This document shows positions 7,787 through 14,682 of a stretch of 16,012 nt of DNA, one piece after another (within the stretch, counting starts at the first letter, position 1; the number at the start of each line of letters is the position of its first letter). Source of the stretch: Nitrospiraceae bacterium. GTDB lineage: Bacteria; Nitrospirota; Nitrospiria; Nitrospirales; UBA8639. Below the pieces are notes generated by a model that was not told the origin of the DNA, did not search any database, and worked only from the letters and a program-made list of their open reading frames with translations. The stretch spans positions 1-16,012 of the forward strand of contig DOFS01000495.1 of NCBI GenBank assembly GCA_003523945.1, written 5' to 3'. Made by a program: the position numbers and the translations under genes.

Positions 7787-9052
7787 ATGTGGTGTAAACA
7801 GATCATGGGGCTCATAATAGTTTGTGGCCTTAGTTGGCATTCTGCACTGGCAGCTGAAATCCCAACCCCACAGCCGTCTCGCCCAACGTTTCTCCTTCAA
7901 GACATTCTGGCTCTGGCCCTGGAGAAGAATCCTCTCGTGACGGAAAGCGAAGGCTTCATTGAACAAAAAGAAGGGAGCAAAATTTCCGCCTCGGCCTACC
8001 CCAATCCCACACTTTCATTTCAAAGTGGACGGGGAACCGTCAGAGATCCCTCGGTTGGCATTTCGATCACCGAACGATATGTCACGCTCAGCCAGCCATT
8101 GGAATGGCCCGGGAAACGGGAAGCACGCCAACAAGCGGCCCAAGCAGGAGTGGAAGGCGCCATGGCCTCCAAAGAAGAAGCCAAACTCAATTTGATTGCC
8201 GCTACCAAACAGGCCTTCTATGACCTCTTGCTCGCCGAACGTCAAAAGGAAATGGCTGTTCAGAATGTTCAGACCATGAAAGAAGTCCGTGAAGCCGTCA
8301 TCCGTCGCGTGGACGCCGGCGAGGCGCCCCCGTTTGAAGCCGTGAAAGTGAAGGTGGAAGATTTAAAGGTTCAAAAGGAGGTCGCCAGGGCTAAGGGTCT
8401 TGTCCAGTCCTTCCAAGCCGCACTCAATAGCCTCACAGCCGGAGCCTTGGGACCTGATTTTTTCATTCAGGGGGATTTTGCCGGCCGGCCTGAAACCTTG
8501 CCTCTTACGACACTTTCAGAACAGGCTTTGACTCACCACCCTGTGATCATGAAATGGCAAAAACTCGTGGAAGAAGCGCAGCAAACGCACCGTCAGGAGC
8601 AACAGGCTCGAATGCCCAATGTGACCCTGAGTGGCAGTTACCAAAGGGATGCAGGGCGAGAAGCCTATGTGGCAGGGCTTTCAATCCCTTTTCCCGTCTG
8701 GGATCAACGCCAGGGTGACATTGCGCAAGCTAAAGGGACCTTGCGGCAACGGGAAGCCATGCTCCTTCGAGCCAAGCACGAACTGCTTAAGGGTGTCACC
8801 CAACAGATCCAACTTTCTCAGGCCGCTGCCGCACAAATTGCGACGTACGAAAAGGGATTACTCAAGCAGGCAGAAGAGGCGCTGCGTATCGCTCAAGTCA
8901 GCTTTAAATTCGGTGAGACCAGTCTCCTGGATGTGTTGGATGCCCAACGAGTCCTACGGCAAACCCAAGTCGACTACGCCCAAGCCCAGTACGATCTCTC
9001 GATAGCCCTTACCGAACTGGAACGAGTCACCGGAGGAATTACCCTGCCCTAA
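7787..9052 (+). CDS. czcC: Outer-membrane efflux channel, TolC/CzcC family
   Basis: This 421-residue protein begins with a Sec signal peptide (MWCKQIMGLIIVCGL, likely cleaved after SALA). It contains two TolC-type repeats of long helices separated by short barrel strands. Family-like segments include ILALALEKNPLVTE near the start, ASAYPNPTLSF, VTLSQPLEWPGKREARQQAA, and in the second repeat QARMPNVTLSGSY, GLSIPFPVWDQRQG and SFKFGETSLLDVLDAQR. Such proteins trimerise to form the exit duct of tripartite pumps. I chose ATG 7787 because AGGAGG lies at 7771-7776. An upstream in-frame ATG at 7757 has no proper ribosome-binding site and would spoil the signal peptide. The gap from czcA is 35 bases, so the two are in one operon. 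The order adaptor-transporter-channel differs from the classic czcCBA order. Confidence 0.9.
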   Translation: MWCKQIMGLIIVCGLSWHSALAAEIPTPQPSRPTFLLQDILALALEKNPLVTESEGFIEQKEGSKISASAYPNPTLSFQSGRGTVRDPSVGISITERYVTLSQPLEWPGKREARQQAAQAGVEGAMASKEEAKLNLIAATKQAFYDLLLAERQKEMAVQNVQTMKEVREAVIRRVDAGEAPPFEAVKVKVEDLKVQKEVARAKGLVQSFQAALNSLTAGALGPDFFIQGDFAGRPETLPLTTLSEQALTHHPVIMKWQKLVEEAQQTHRQEQQARMPNVTLSGSYQRDAGREAYVAGLSIPFPVWDQRQGDIAQAKGTLRQREAMLLRAKHELLKGVTQQIQLSQAAAAQIATYEKGLLKQAEEALRIAQVSFKFGETSLLDVLDAQRVLRQTQVDYAQAQYDLSIALTELERVTGGITLP

Positions 9053-9355
9053 AGTGCCGTCGGTTATGGCACCCATTCAGGATGGCAGTCTCGAATCAAT
9101 TTATTGATAAGCCGGTTTTCCAGGTACTATCTTTTAATTTCCATGTGTGCTACGATTTTTTTTAACTCATCGCCCTGGGCTTAGCTTTGAGAGTTCAATC
9201 ACTCAAGCCCGTAACCGGTGTTGTTTAGCCCGAGAGAATAACTCGGAAGTGTCTGACCTGAGTCGCATGAAACCAGCGTCCGCGGCCTACCCCTTCCCAA
9301 TGTTTTACCCTTCTCGAGCCGAAGACAATATCATCTTTTCAAAAGGAGGAACCCC
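9053..9355 (+). promoter_or_regulatory. Intergenic leader of the RRM protein gene
   Basis: No gene is visible in these 303 bases. A small inverted repeat (GTGCC 9054-9058, GGCAC 9068-9072) follows czcC but has no T-run. Candidate promoter elements are TTGATA (9104-9109) with TACTAT (9125-9130), only 15 bp apart, or an extended -10 TGCTACGAT ending at 9156 just before a run of eight T. Either would give a 5' untranslated leader of about 190-220 nt. Within it, TTGAG (9187-9191) pairs with CTCAA (9202-9206), and CCGAG (9230-9234) with CTCGG (9242-9246), so the leader may be structured. Confidence 0.4.
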
Positions 9356-9700
9356 ATGGGTTCAAAATTGTACGTAGGTGGGTTGCCGTATTCAGCGACT
9401 CAAGCAGAATTAACCGACCTGTTTTCGGCACACGGCACCGTCGAATCAGCTAACGTCATCAGCGACAAGTTCACCGGCCAATCGCGCGGGTTCGGATTTG
9501 TCGAAATGTCTACCGGAGAGGAAGCGCAAGCCGCGATTGCAGCCCTGAACTCAACAGAGTTTGGTGGCCGCACATTGACGGTGAACGAGGCCAAACCGCA
9601 AGCTCCACGAACCGGTGGCGGCGGCGGAGGTCGTGGTGGCTTCGGTGGCAGTGGCGGTGGCGGAGGAGATTTTGGAGGAAAGCGGCGCAGCCGATTCTAA
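9356..9700 (+). CDS. RRM-type RNA-binding protein with glycine-rich tail
   Basis: The 114-residue protein is a single RNA-recognition motif (about 3-80) followed by a Gly-rich, Arg-containing tail ending GGKRRSRF. RNP2 is LYVGGL (5-10) and RNP1 is RGFGFVEM (44-51). The exposed aromatic residues Tyr6, Phe46 and Phe48 that stack on RNA are present. This is the layout of small bacterial Rbp proteins, best known from cyanobacteria and also found in several environmental phyla, where some are cold-induced and bind mRNA. The ATG has a strong AGGAGG at 9344-9349. The gene is monocistronic: a long possibly structured leader precedes it and a strong terminator follows 27 bases after the stop. The Gly tail is encoded by near-repetitive GGN codons, an easy site for length variation. 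The RNA target is unknown. Confidence 0.93.
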   Translation: MGSKLYVGGLPYSATQAELTDLFSAHGTVESANVISDKFTGQSRGFGFVEMSTGEEAQAAIAALNSTEFGGRTLTVNEAKPQAPRTGGGGGGRGGFGGSGGGGGDFGGKRRSRF

Positions 9701-9727
9701 CGATTACTCTTTACGTCTGATAATAAG

Positions 9728-9759
9728 GGGAGAGGTCCACAAGGCCTCTCCCTTTTTTT
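9728..9759 (+). terminator. Strong intrinsic terminator after the RRM gene
   Basis: GGGAGAGG (9728-9735) pairs perfectly with CCTCTCCC (9745-9752) across a 9-base loop and is followed by seven T. On the opposite strand there is no comparable T-run, so it mainly serves the RRM transcript. It lies between this gene and the convergent CopD-like gene. Confidence 0.88.
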
Positions 9760-9783
9760 ATTCCATTCCCGTATTTCAGAGAG

Positions 9784-10275
9784 TTACCCTGAGGATCTCA
9801 CCATGATGACGGCAGCCAAAAACACTCCCAACCCTAACATCAGGGTAAGTCGGCCAAGGAGAGGGGAGAACCGGAGAAGGAGGCCTTCGCCTACCGATAA
9901 TTCAGAAAGAACCTTGCTCTTAAGAATACGCACTTTTGGTCCGATTATCCGATCGTGAGTCAAGGACACTACGACTAACAGGAAGACCAGGATCAGTTTC
10001 GTGAGGACAACAGGTGGCCAGGAGGCAAGAGGAACACGAAAATTGATGACATTCCCAAGAAGGACCGACCCCGTCACCACCAAAATGAACAAAGTGCCCC
10101 ATACGAGCGTTCTGAATCGACGGGCAAGGTTTACAAATCCGCGTTGAGCGGAAAGGGGATCCGAGGCCTGCTTCAAAAGAGGGACTGCCACAAGGGAGAG
10201 GAACAACATTCCTCCAACCCAGAAGGCCGCCCCTACCAAATGGATCCAGACCAGAATAATATGAGAGAGATTCAT
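9784..10275 (-). CDS. CopD-domain-like four-helix membrane protein
   Basis: From ATG 10275 the product is 163 residues, nearly all membrane: helices at about 5-30, 56-76, 88-108 and 137-158. The N-terminal WIHLVGAAFWVGGMLFL matches the CopD / copper-resistance-D type motif (H-x6-W-x-GG), with His12, Trp19 and His107 as candidate metal or heme ligands. CopD domains are linked to copper uptake or handling in the inner membrane, while stand-alone small versions have unknown function. The ATG is preceded immediately by CAGGAG, which is too close to be ideal. A GTG at 10305 would add ten residues (PGNPATIQE...) but also lacks a well-placed site, so the start is uncertain. The gene is convergent with the RRM gene and has no obvious operon partner. 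It may still belong with the metal island in function. Confidence 0.75.
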   Translation of the reverse strand: MNLSHIILVWIHLVGAAFWVGGMLFLSLVAVPLLKQASDPLSAQRGFVNLARRFRTLVWGTLFILVVTGSVLLGNVINFRVPLASWPPVVLTKLILVFLLVVVSLTHDRIIGPKVRILKSKVLSELSVGEGLLLRFSPLLGRLTLMLGLGVFLAAVIMVRSSG

Positions 10276-10460
10276 CTCCTGGATTGTAGCGGGATTGCCA
10301 GGCACTCACCACAGCATGAAGGATTCTTCCTCCGCCGGGCTATACAGTAGCCATAACAAAGCCGTCTCATTCCTTGCTTTTCAACCAATAAGTTGCCAGA
10401 TTTTGAGGAAAACAGGGCATCAGGGCCCAACAGTTCATTTTCCTGAAGGCAAGGGAACAT

Positions 10461-10667
10461 TTGCTTGTATGTGCTCCACTCGCCTCAATGCCAACTCAAA
10501 ATCCACTCACGATTGAATACTGTGTGACGGTGGAACAAGCCGCAAGAAGGTGGGTGGGTCCGTCTTCCCCATGCCAGGATTGCCTCGTTAGAGTGAACTG
10601 CATGGTCTTGGGAACAAGACATCCCTGCCTCTCATTGCGGACAAATGATTATTTTGAAACGAAGTAA
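10461..10667 (+). CDS. Possible small Cys-rich protein (hypothetical)
   Basis: A 68-codon frame from TTG 10461 (AAGGGAA just upstream at 10451-10457), or 59 codons from ATG 10488, ends at a TAA at 10665-10667. The C-terminal half has a compact Cys pattern, C-x2-C-x5-C-x8-C (residues 38, 41, 47 and 56), within PCQDCLVRVNC and RHPCLSL. This resembles a zinc- or iron-binding knuckle. The preceding VEQAARRWVG could be a helix. I do not recognise the family. The nearby region is otherwise gene-free (10306-10718) and the frame does not overlap another gene. Evidence is limited to the Cys spacing, plausible composition and a modest ribosome-binding site; it may be a chance frame. Confidence 0.35.
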   Translation: MLVCAPLASMPTQNPLTIEYCVTVEQAARRWVGPSSPCQDCLVRVNCMVLGTRHPCLSLRTNDYFETK

Positions 10668-10718
10668 AAACCGATGTCAGATAAGGAAAGGAATGGTGAT
10701 GAAATTTGGAGTGCGCAC

Positions 10719-12893
10719 TTATCGTATGGCTTTCTGAATGGCCTTATACAGACATGCCGCCGCAGACTCCTTCGTGACATAGGCCGAACCGCCTGCCTCC
10801 AGGAGGGCCGGCTCCACTTGACTGGCTTGATGAACTGACAACCCAATGACGATGGCCTTGGGAAAGCGAGCCTTAATTTGCCTCGTGGCTTCAATGCCAT
10901 CCAATTTTGGCATGTTAATATCCATGATCACGACATCGGGCTCGTACGCTATTGCCTGCGCTACGGCTGCCTCACCATCCGCCGCTTCGGCCACGACCTC
11001 AATATCCGGATAGGTTTCCAACACACCCCGCAGCCCTTCCCGCACAACGGCGTGATCTTCGACCAGCAGCACCCGTACCATATCTACGCTCCTGGGATGA
11101 ACACTGCCTGGAGCCACAACCGTGGGCCTACCCTCACCGGACAAAGGATTATCTTGGACAGGTTCGAGAGGAAGCAGGAGGCTTGCCCGTGTCCCCTGAT
11201 TGAGGGAGGAATGGAAGTCAAACCGTCCACCCAGCGCCTCCATTCGTTCACGAATGCTGAATAAGCCAAATTTCTCCAAATTATATGGTGGAGCAATGGG
11301 GGTCAGGGTTGCCTGATCACATCCTCTCCCGTGATCTACAACTTCAAGATACAGCATATGCTCCTGAAGACGGAGAAAAATTTGAGCCCGATCGGTCTGA
11401 GCGTGCTTCACCACATTCATGAGCAGTTCTCGGACGGATTGAAAGAGCAAGCCGATTTGACTTTCGGAAAGATTCAATACCATGCCATCCGGGATATGGG
11501 TTTCAACAGCAAGCTGATGGGATTGGAATTTCTCAGCCAGCCAACGCAACCCCATGGGTAACCCGAACTCGAGGATTGGAGGACTGAGTTCGGCCATCAT
11601 GGAGCGCGTATAAAGAATGGATTCATTTAAAACGTCATCCGCTTCTTTCAAGACCTGTCGGATTTTCGTATGCTCTTCAGCCTCCTGTGTGGCCTGGACC
11701 AATTTGAGACGGGTCACGATTAACATTTGCGCCAGATAATCATGGAGCTCGGTGGCAATCTCTTTGCGTACTCGCCGTTCGGCAAGACTGAGTTGGGCGG
11801 CTAAGGCGCGAAGCTTCTGTTGTGATTCCACGAGTTCCCGGGTCCGCTCTTCCACCCGTTGATCGAGTTCCTGCTCGATCCGTTTCCGCTCCGTAATATC
11901 CCGCGTAAAGCAGCGCGTATAGCGGAATGTGCCGTTCTCCCAACGGACATTCGAATGGATCAGCACATCTTTGACCGACCCGTCCTTGCAGCGAAGCTTG
12001 GAAGGGTAGTCGCACAAGGTCTCACCTCGAAGTAACCGCTGCAAAATATCGTTGATTATAGGAGGGTCCACATGGAATTCCGTTATACTATGCCCAAAAT
12101 ATTCATGTGTCTCATAGCCAAGCATAGCCAGTTCGGCTTTATTCGCCCACAAAATCTTCCCGTCCGGCCCGACCTGATGCACACATTCCACGGCATTCTC
12201 CAGAAAATCTGCAAACTCTTCCTCCCGCTGCAGGAGTGTACATTGAAGTTCCTCCCGACGCCTCACCTCACTTTCAAGAGCAACCGCTTTTTGTTGCAGG
12301 GTGGCAAGAGTCGTATCGGCTTGCATGTGGTCACCCGGCCCGGGAACGATGGAATTCTCAGCTGGCCTGACCACCGAATGCGCACTGCAGATCTTCTGAA
12401 AGGCTTGGGTTTGGGTGTGGCTGGAAAAGCCACGAATTGGATAGGCACATAAGAGTGAGAAGGTATGATGGGCTGCAAGTTGATTCCATAGTGACTCCAG
12501 ATGCAATGCGGCATCTGCTTCTCCCCTTTCCCAGAGAACGGCCACCATTTCACCGAATACCCGAACACGTCCATTCCCATTTCCAGTGGCCTGTTCAAGT
12601 AACTGCCCCATGACGGCCTGGAACTTTTCAGAATCGGGCCAACCATTCAACATAAATTGTGACAAGGTGTCAGCCGCATCGAACTCTAAATACCGGTTTA
12701 GCGCGCGATGGCCGTTCAGACGATTGACAAGGGCCTCGCGGTGGGGTGGAGTCGTAAGAAGCAACACTGATTCTCCCAATGCCAAACCCTCTTCAATGTG
12801 ACGCCCCAATTTTTCTATGAGAAAGGAATCATGATCGTAAAACTGCACCTCATGATGGCTTTCAGTCATGATTTTTGAGACGTCTGAATACAT
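10719..12893 (-). CDS. Hybrid sensor histidine kinase: MEDS-PAS-HisKA_3-HATPase-receiver
   Basis: From ATG 12893 (GGAGGG 7 bases upstream) the protein has 724 residues and no membrane helix, so it is cytoplasmic. Residues about 13-168 form a MEDS domain (HHEVQFYDHDSFLIEKLGRH, LGESVLLLTTPPHREAL, VRVFGEMVAVLWERG), the sensory domain of DcmR-type methylotroph/methanogen regulators. A coiled coil (about 195-225), a PAS domain (about 223-333, ending TRDITERKR) and another coiled coil follow. Next come a HisKA_3 domain with H384 in ATELHDYLAQ, a NarX/DegS-like ATPase (RELLMNVVKHA, DHGRGCD, GLFSIRERMEALGG; about 478-576), and a NarL-type receiver (about 606-723) with D658 and K708. No HTH follows the receiver, so output must be by phosphotransfer or contact with another protein. 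The ligand is unknown; MEDS domains are thought to sense small organics such as dichloromethane or other hydrocarbon derivatives. The gene is alone on its strand here. Confidence 0.92.
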   Translation of the reverse strand: MYSDVSKIMTESHHEVQFYDHDSFLIEKLGRHIEEGLALGESVLLLTTPPHREALVNRLNGHRALNRYLEFDAADTLSQFMLNGWPDSEKFQAVMGQLLEQATGNGNGRVRVFGEMVAVLWERGEADAALHLESLWNQLAAHHTFSLLCAYPIRGFSSHTQTQAFQKICSAHSVVRPAENSIVPGPGDHMQADTTLATLQQKAVALESEVRRREELQCTLLQREEEFADFLENAVECVHQVGPDGKILWANKAELAMLGYETHEYFGHSITEFHVDPPIINDILQRLLRGETLCDYPSKLRCKDGSVKDVLIHSNVRWENGTFRYTRCFTRDITERKRIEQELDQRVEERTRELVESQQKLRALAAQLSLAERRVRKEIATELHDYLAQMLIVTRLKLVQATQEAEEHTKIRQVLKEADDVLNESILYTRSMMAELSPPILEFGLPMGLRWLAEKFQSHQLAVETHIPDGMVLNLSESQIGLLFQSVRELLMNVVKHAQTDRAQIFLRLQEHMLYLEVVDHGRGCDQATLTPIAPPYNLEKFGLFSIRERMEALGGRFDFHSSLNQGTRASLLLPLEPVQDNPLSGEGRPTVVAPGSVHPRSVDMVRVLLVEDHAVVREGLRGVLETYPDIEVVAEAADGEAAVAQAIAYEPDVVIMDINMPKLDGIEATRQIKARFPKAIVIGLSVHQASQVEPALLEAGGSAYVTKESAAACLYKAIQKAIR

Positions 12894-13038
12894 TGGATTA
12901 CCCTCCAGAATAAGTAAACCTATCTTCCAGAAGCACGCGCACTGGTAGAGTTGGGGAAAAATTGTAGCCAAAACAAAAGGAAATGTCACCCTTGAAGAAG
13001 CACCCCACCAGTACCTTTTCGATCCAATTCAAGCGGTT
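12894..13038. other. Upstream region of the hybrid kinase, no gene supported
   Basis: The kinase frame stays open to a possible start at 12989, but the GGAGGG at about 12902-12907 and the MEDS alignment favour 12893, so this stretch is probably its leader and promoter. I see no convincing -35/-10 pair. Composition becomes visibly more A+T-rich than the efflux island. Confidence 0.4.
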
Positions 13039-13464
13039 TTGTCTAACGGATTATTTAGGAGGGACGCTATTTTTGAAATTTCACATGGGCCTAATGATGA
13101 TCCTTCACCACAAGAAGAAACAGGCAGAGCGCCTTTTTCCATTACGGTCAATCCAGGTGCTCAACATTCAAGTCGTGGGGGAGTGGTGAGGGTCGAGATC
13201 GCATTTTCAAGGGAGAAATTACCAAAAGATTCCGCACAATCTTCTGAATCCATACCAAAAGGAATATTTGAGAAACTCTTTCCAGGGATTTCTGTGAGAT
13301 TACTCGGGGCTCCTCTCATCAAAAGGAACCGAAGCATCGATGGAGGAGGATTTTTACGTGAATCGGAAATCACTTATACCCTGACAACCCTCATTTTTTC
13401 CCAGCCGCTGCCAAGACTATCCTATGGCGCCAGAATAGATGGAAGGCGTGGACTCATCATATAG
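13039..13464 (+). CDS. Weakly supported hypothetical ORF
   Basis: An open frame of up to 141 codons begins at a TTG at 13039 without a ribosome-binding site. AGGAGGG at 13057-13063 could instead drive an ATT at about 13068, or a TTG at 13073 in another frame. The predicted protein is soluble, with mixed hydrophobic and charged segments (VVRVEIAFSREKLP, FEKLFPGISVRLLGAPLI, SEITYTLTTLIFSQ), and has no signal peptide or domain I recognise. The region is A+T-richer than its neighbours and could be a decayed or transferred gene. Stop-free length in an A+T-richer segment is mild support for coding; nothing else confirms it. Confidence 0.3.
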   Translation: MSNGLFRRDAIFEISHGPNDDPSPQEETGRAPFSITVNPGAQHSSRGGVVRVEIAFSREKLPKDSAQSSESIPKGIFEKLFPGISVRLLGAPLIKRNRSIDGGGFLRESEITYTLTTLIFSQPLPRLSYGARIDGRRGLII

Positions 13465-13554
13465 AGAGTACCATTTCACTCCGATTTATACTCAGCCAAC
13501 ATTGCCCGATCGCACTCTCATCTCCGCCGCTTCCCATGTTTACCCTACAGCAAC

Positions 13555-14319
13555 TTAAAACGCGATGCCGAGATACGCCCCGGCGGTGCCGAAATTATTG
13601 GTCGTATCCGTTTGGCCCGTGGCGAGGTGGAATCGGCCGTCCACACCGAGATGTATGGCTTTCCAAATTCGATACTGTGCCCCCACGGCAAATTGGACTC
13701 CAATGTCCAAAACCGTCGTATCATTTGAAGGTGGGCTGATGACATGGAAGTCCAGCCCAACCGGAATGATCCAGGGGCGGAAGCGACTGCCTTCCATGAA
13801 CATGATTTTTGGAGCCACATTGACTGTCAACATGGTGATTTGCACCTTTTTTTGGGTTTCGACCGTGCAGGTCGGGACTCCGGCCAAAGAACATGTGCTG
13901 GGAACTGCCTGCGTCACTTTTTCAGAATCAAACCGTTTAAATTCCACACCAATCTCTCCAAGTGCCCAGGTATTCGACATCATACCCCAGAGGTTTTTCG
14001 TTAAGACCAGATCCAATCCAGCCCCAATATAATACCCGGTATTGTTATCATTGACACCACTGAGCCCAAAAACATCTGTCTCTACTTCATTTGAACGATC
14101 GTTGACTAACCCTGCCCACCCCCCTCGGAAAAACACCATATTCCCGGATTCTTGTTCAGCTCCTGGCGATTGAGAGAGCGTTTTTTGTTCCAACCGCTCC
14201 AGCCGCTCGTCCACGCTTAATACCTGGGCGAGACCCGCTTCCGGTACTGCCCACAACACACCCACCACAAACCATGCCAATACACTTATTCGTGTCACGC
14301 ACCGGCCTTTACTCATCAT
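13555..14319 (-). CDS. Secreted outer-membrane beta-barrel-like protein
   Basis: The 254-residue product starts with a Sec signal peptide (MMSKGRCVTR, hydrophobic ISVLAWFVVGVLWAV, likely cleavage after AGLA near 31). A short charged coil (DERLERLEQKTL, 37-48) follows, then alternating strands to the end: FFRGGWAGLV, GYYIGAGLDLVL, WALGEIGVEFKRF, LTVNVAPKIMF, PWIIPVGLDFHV, VGAQYRIWKAIHLGVDGRFHLA and AGAYLGIAF. It ends in Phe, the outer-membrane sorting residue. Cys143 and Cys151 could close one surface loop with a disulfide. The pattern matches eight-strand OmpA/OmpX-like or surface-antigen barrels; no enzymatic motif is visible. The two adjacent ATGs (14319 and 14316) share the AGGAGG about 4-8 bases upstream. 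No terminator is visible downstream. The large non-coding region upstream carries inverted repeats that could regulate it. Confidence 0.75.
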   Translation of the reverse strand: MMSKGRCVTRISVLAWFVVGVLWAVPEAGLAQVLSVDERLERLEQKTLSQSPGAEQESGNMVFFRGGWAGLVNDRSNEVETDVFGLSGVNDNNTGYYIGAGLDLVLTKNLWGMMSNTWALGEIGVEFKRFDSEKVTQAVPSTCSLAGVPTCTVETQKKVQITMLTVNVAPKIMFMEGSRFRPWIIPVGLDFHVISPPSNDTTVLDIGVQFAVGAQYRIWKAIHLGVDGRFHLATGQTDTTNNFGTAGAYLGIAF

Positions 14320-14478
14320 GGCACCTCCTCATTCAAGAAATTGTGTTAGGACTTCAGACCGCTCATGAACATAAACCCGGATTTCGAGTCATTTTTGTTT
14401 TCTCTGTTTTCCTCATCCCAGTGAATGGTGAAAACACCACCGAACGGGCTGTACCCTATAGGAACGGGGAAGCCGGAA

Positions 14479-14541
14479 CATTGTTGGAAAACAATGGCGA
14501 ATCAGATTGTTATCAATCTTTTGAATAGGCCTAATGGCCTA
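14479..14541. repeat. Three consecutive perfect inverted repeats
   Basis: CATTGT (14479-14484) and ACAATG (14491-14496), GATTG (14505-14509) and CAATC (14514-14518), and TAGGCC (14526-14531) and GGCCTA (14536-14541) are perfect inverted repeats. Their centres are about 24 and 22 bp apart. They lie 160-220 bp upstream of the barrel-protein start and downstream of the Crp/Fnr-like gene. They could be operators or RNA hairpins; none has a U-tail to act as a simple terminator. Confidence 0.55.
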
Positions 14542-14591
14542 AAGAAGGTGAGAGAACACACAACAGAAGGAGGGGAGTTTGCGTGGGGGGC

Positions 14592-14628
14592 AAGTCGTAA
14601 GAAAACTGGCTGGGCAGGACTACGACTT
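14592..14628. repeat. 8-bp inverted repeat with 21-base loop
   Basis: AAGTCGTA (14592-14599) and TACGACTT (14621-14628) are perfectly complementary. Between them CTG and CAG (14606-14608, 14615-14617) could form a small inner stem. It lies 55 bases beyond the end of the Crp/Fnr-like gene, in the probable 3' untranslated region of its minus-strand transcript, but has no T-run on either strand. Confidence 0.5.
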
Positions 14629-14682
14629 AGGAGAAAAATGAAATAACGTTAGCAGATAGAGGATGCAGCCAAGAGGGGCATT

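Larger units (their letters stand above)
14320..14682. other. Gene-free region between the barrel protein and the Crp/Fnr regulator
   Basis: About 360 bases without a convincing gene. The only open frames on the + strand are short and compositionally implausible. The region includes four perfect inverted repeats (listed separately) and a G/A-rich tract around 14540-14595. It must hold the promoter of the barrel gene and the 3' end of the crp-like transcript, but I cannot assign a -35/-10 pair or a T-tailed terminator with confidence. Confidence 0.5.

Noticed and set aside
9618..9680. GGN-rich tandem repeat as a separate DNA element
   Set aside because: It simply encodes the Gly-rich tail of the RRM protein and stays in frame.
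12894..12989. Upstream start (12989) for the hybrid kinase
   Set aside because: It adds 32 residues unlike the MEDS domain and lacks a ribosome-binding site, whereas ATG 12893 has GGAGGG at good spacing.
13565..14032. 155-codon + strand frame opposite the beta-barrel gene
   Set aside because: The minus-strand frame has a signal peptide, beta-strand pattern, terminal Phe and a ribosome-binding site; the + frame has none of these.
14505..14518. GATTG-N4-CAATC as an FNR box
   Set aside because: FNR sites are TTGAT-N4-ATCAA; here the half-sites are shifted so that the TTG/CAA core is too close together.
14425..14646. Short Lys/Arg-rich + frame in the gene-free region
   Set aside because: No ribosome-binding site, odd composition, and it runs through all four inverted repeats; more likely non-coding.
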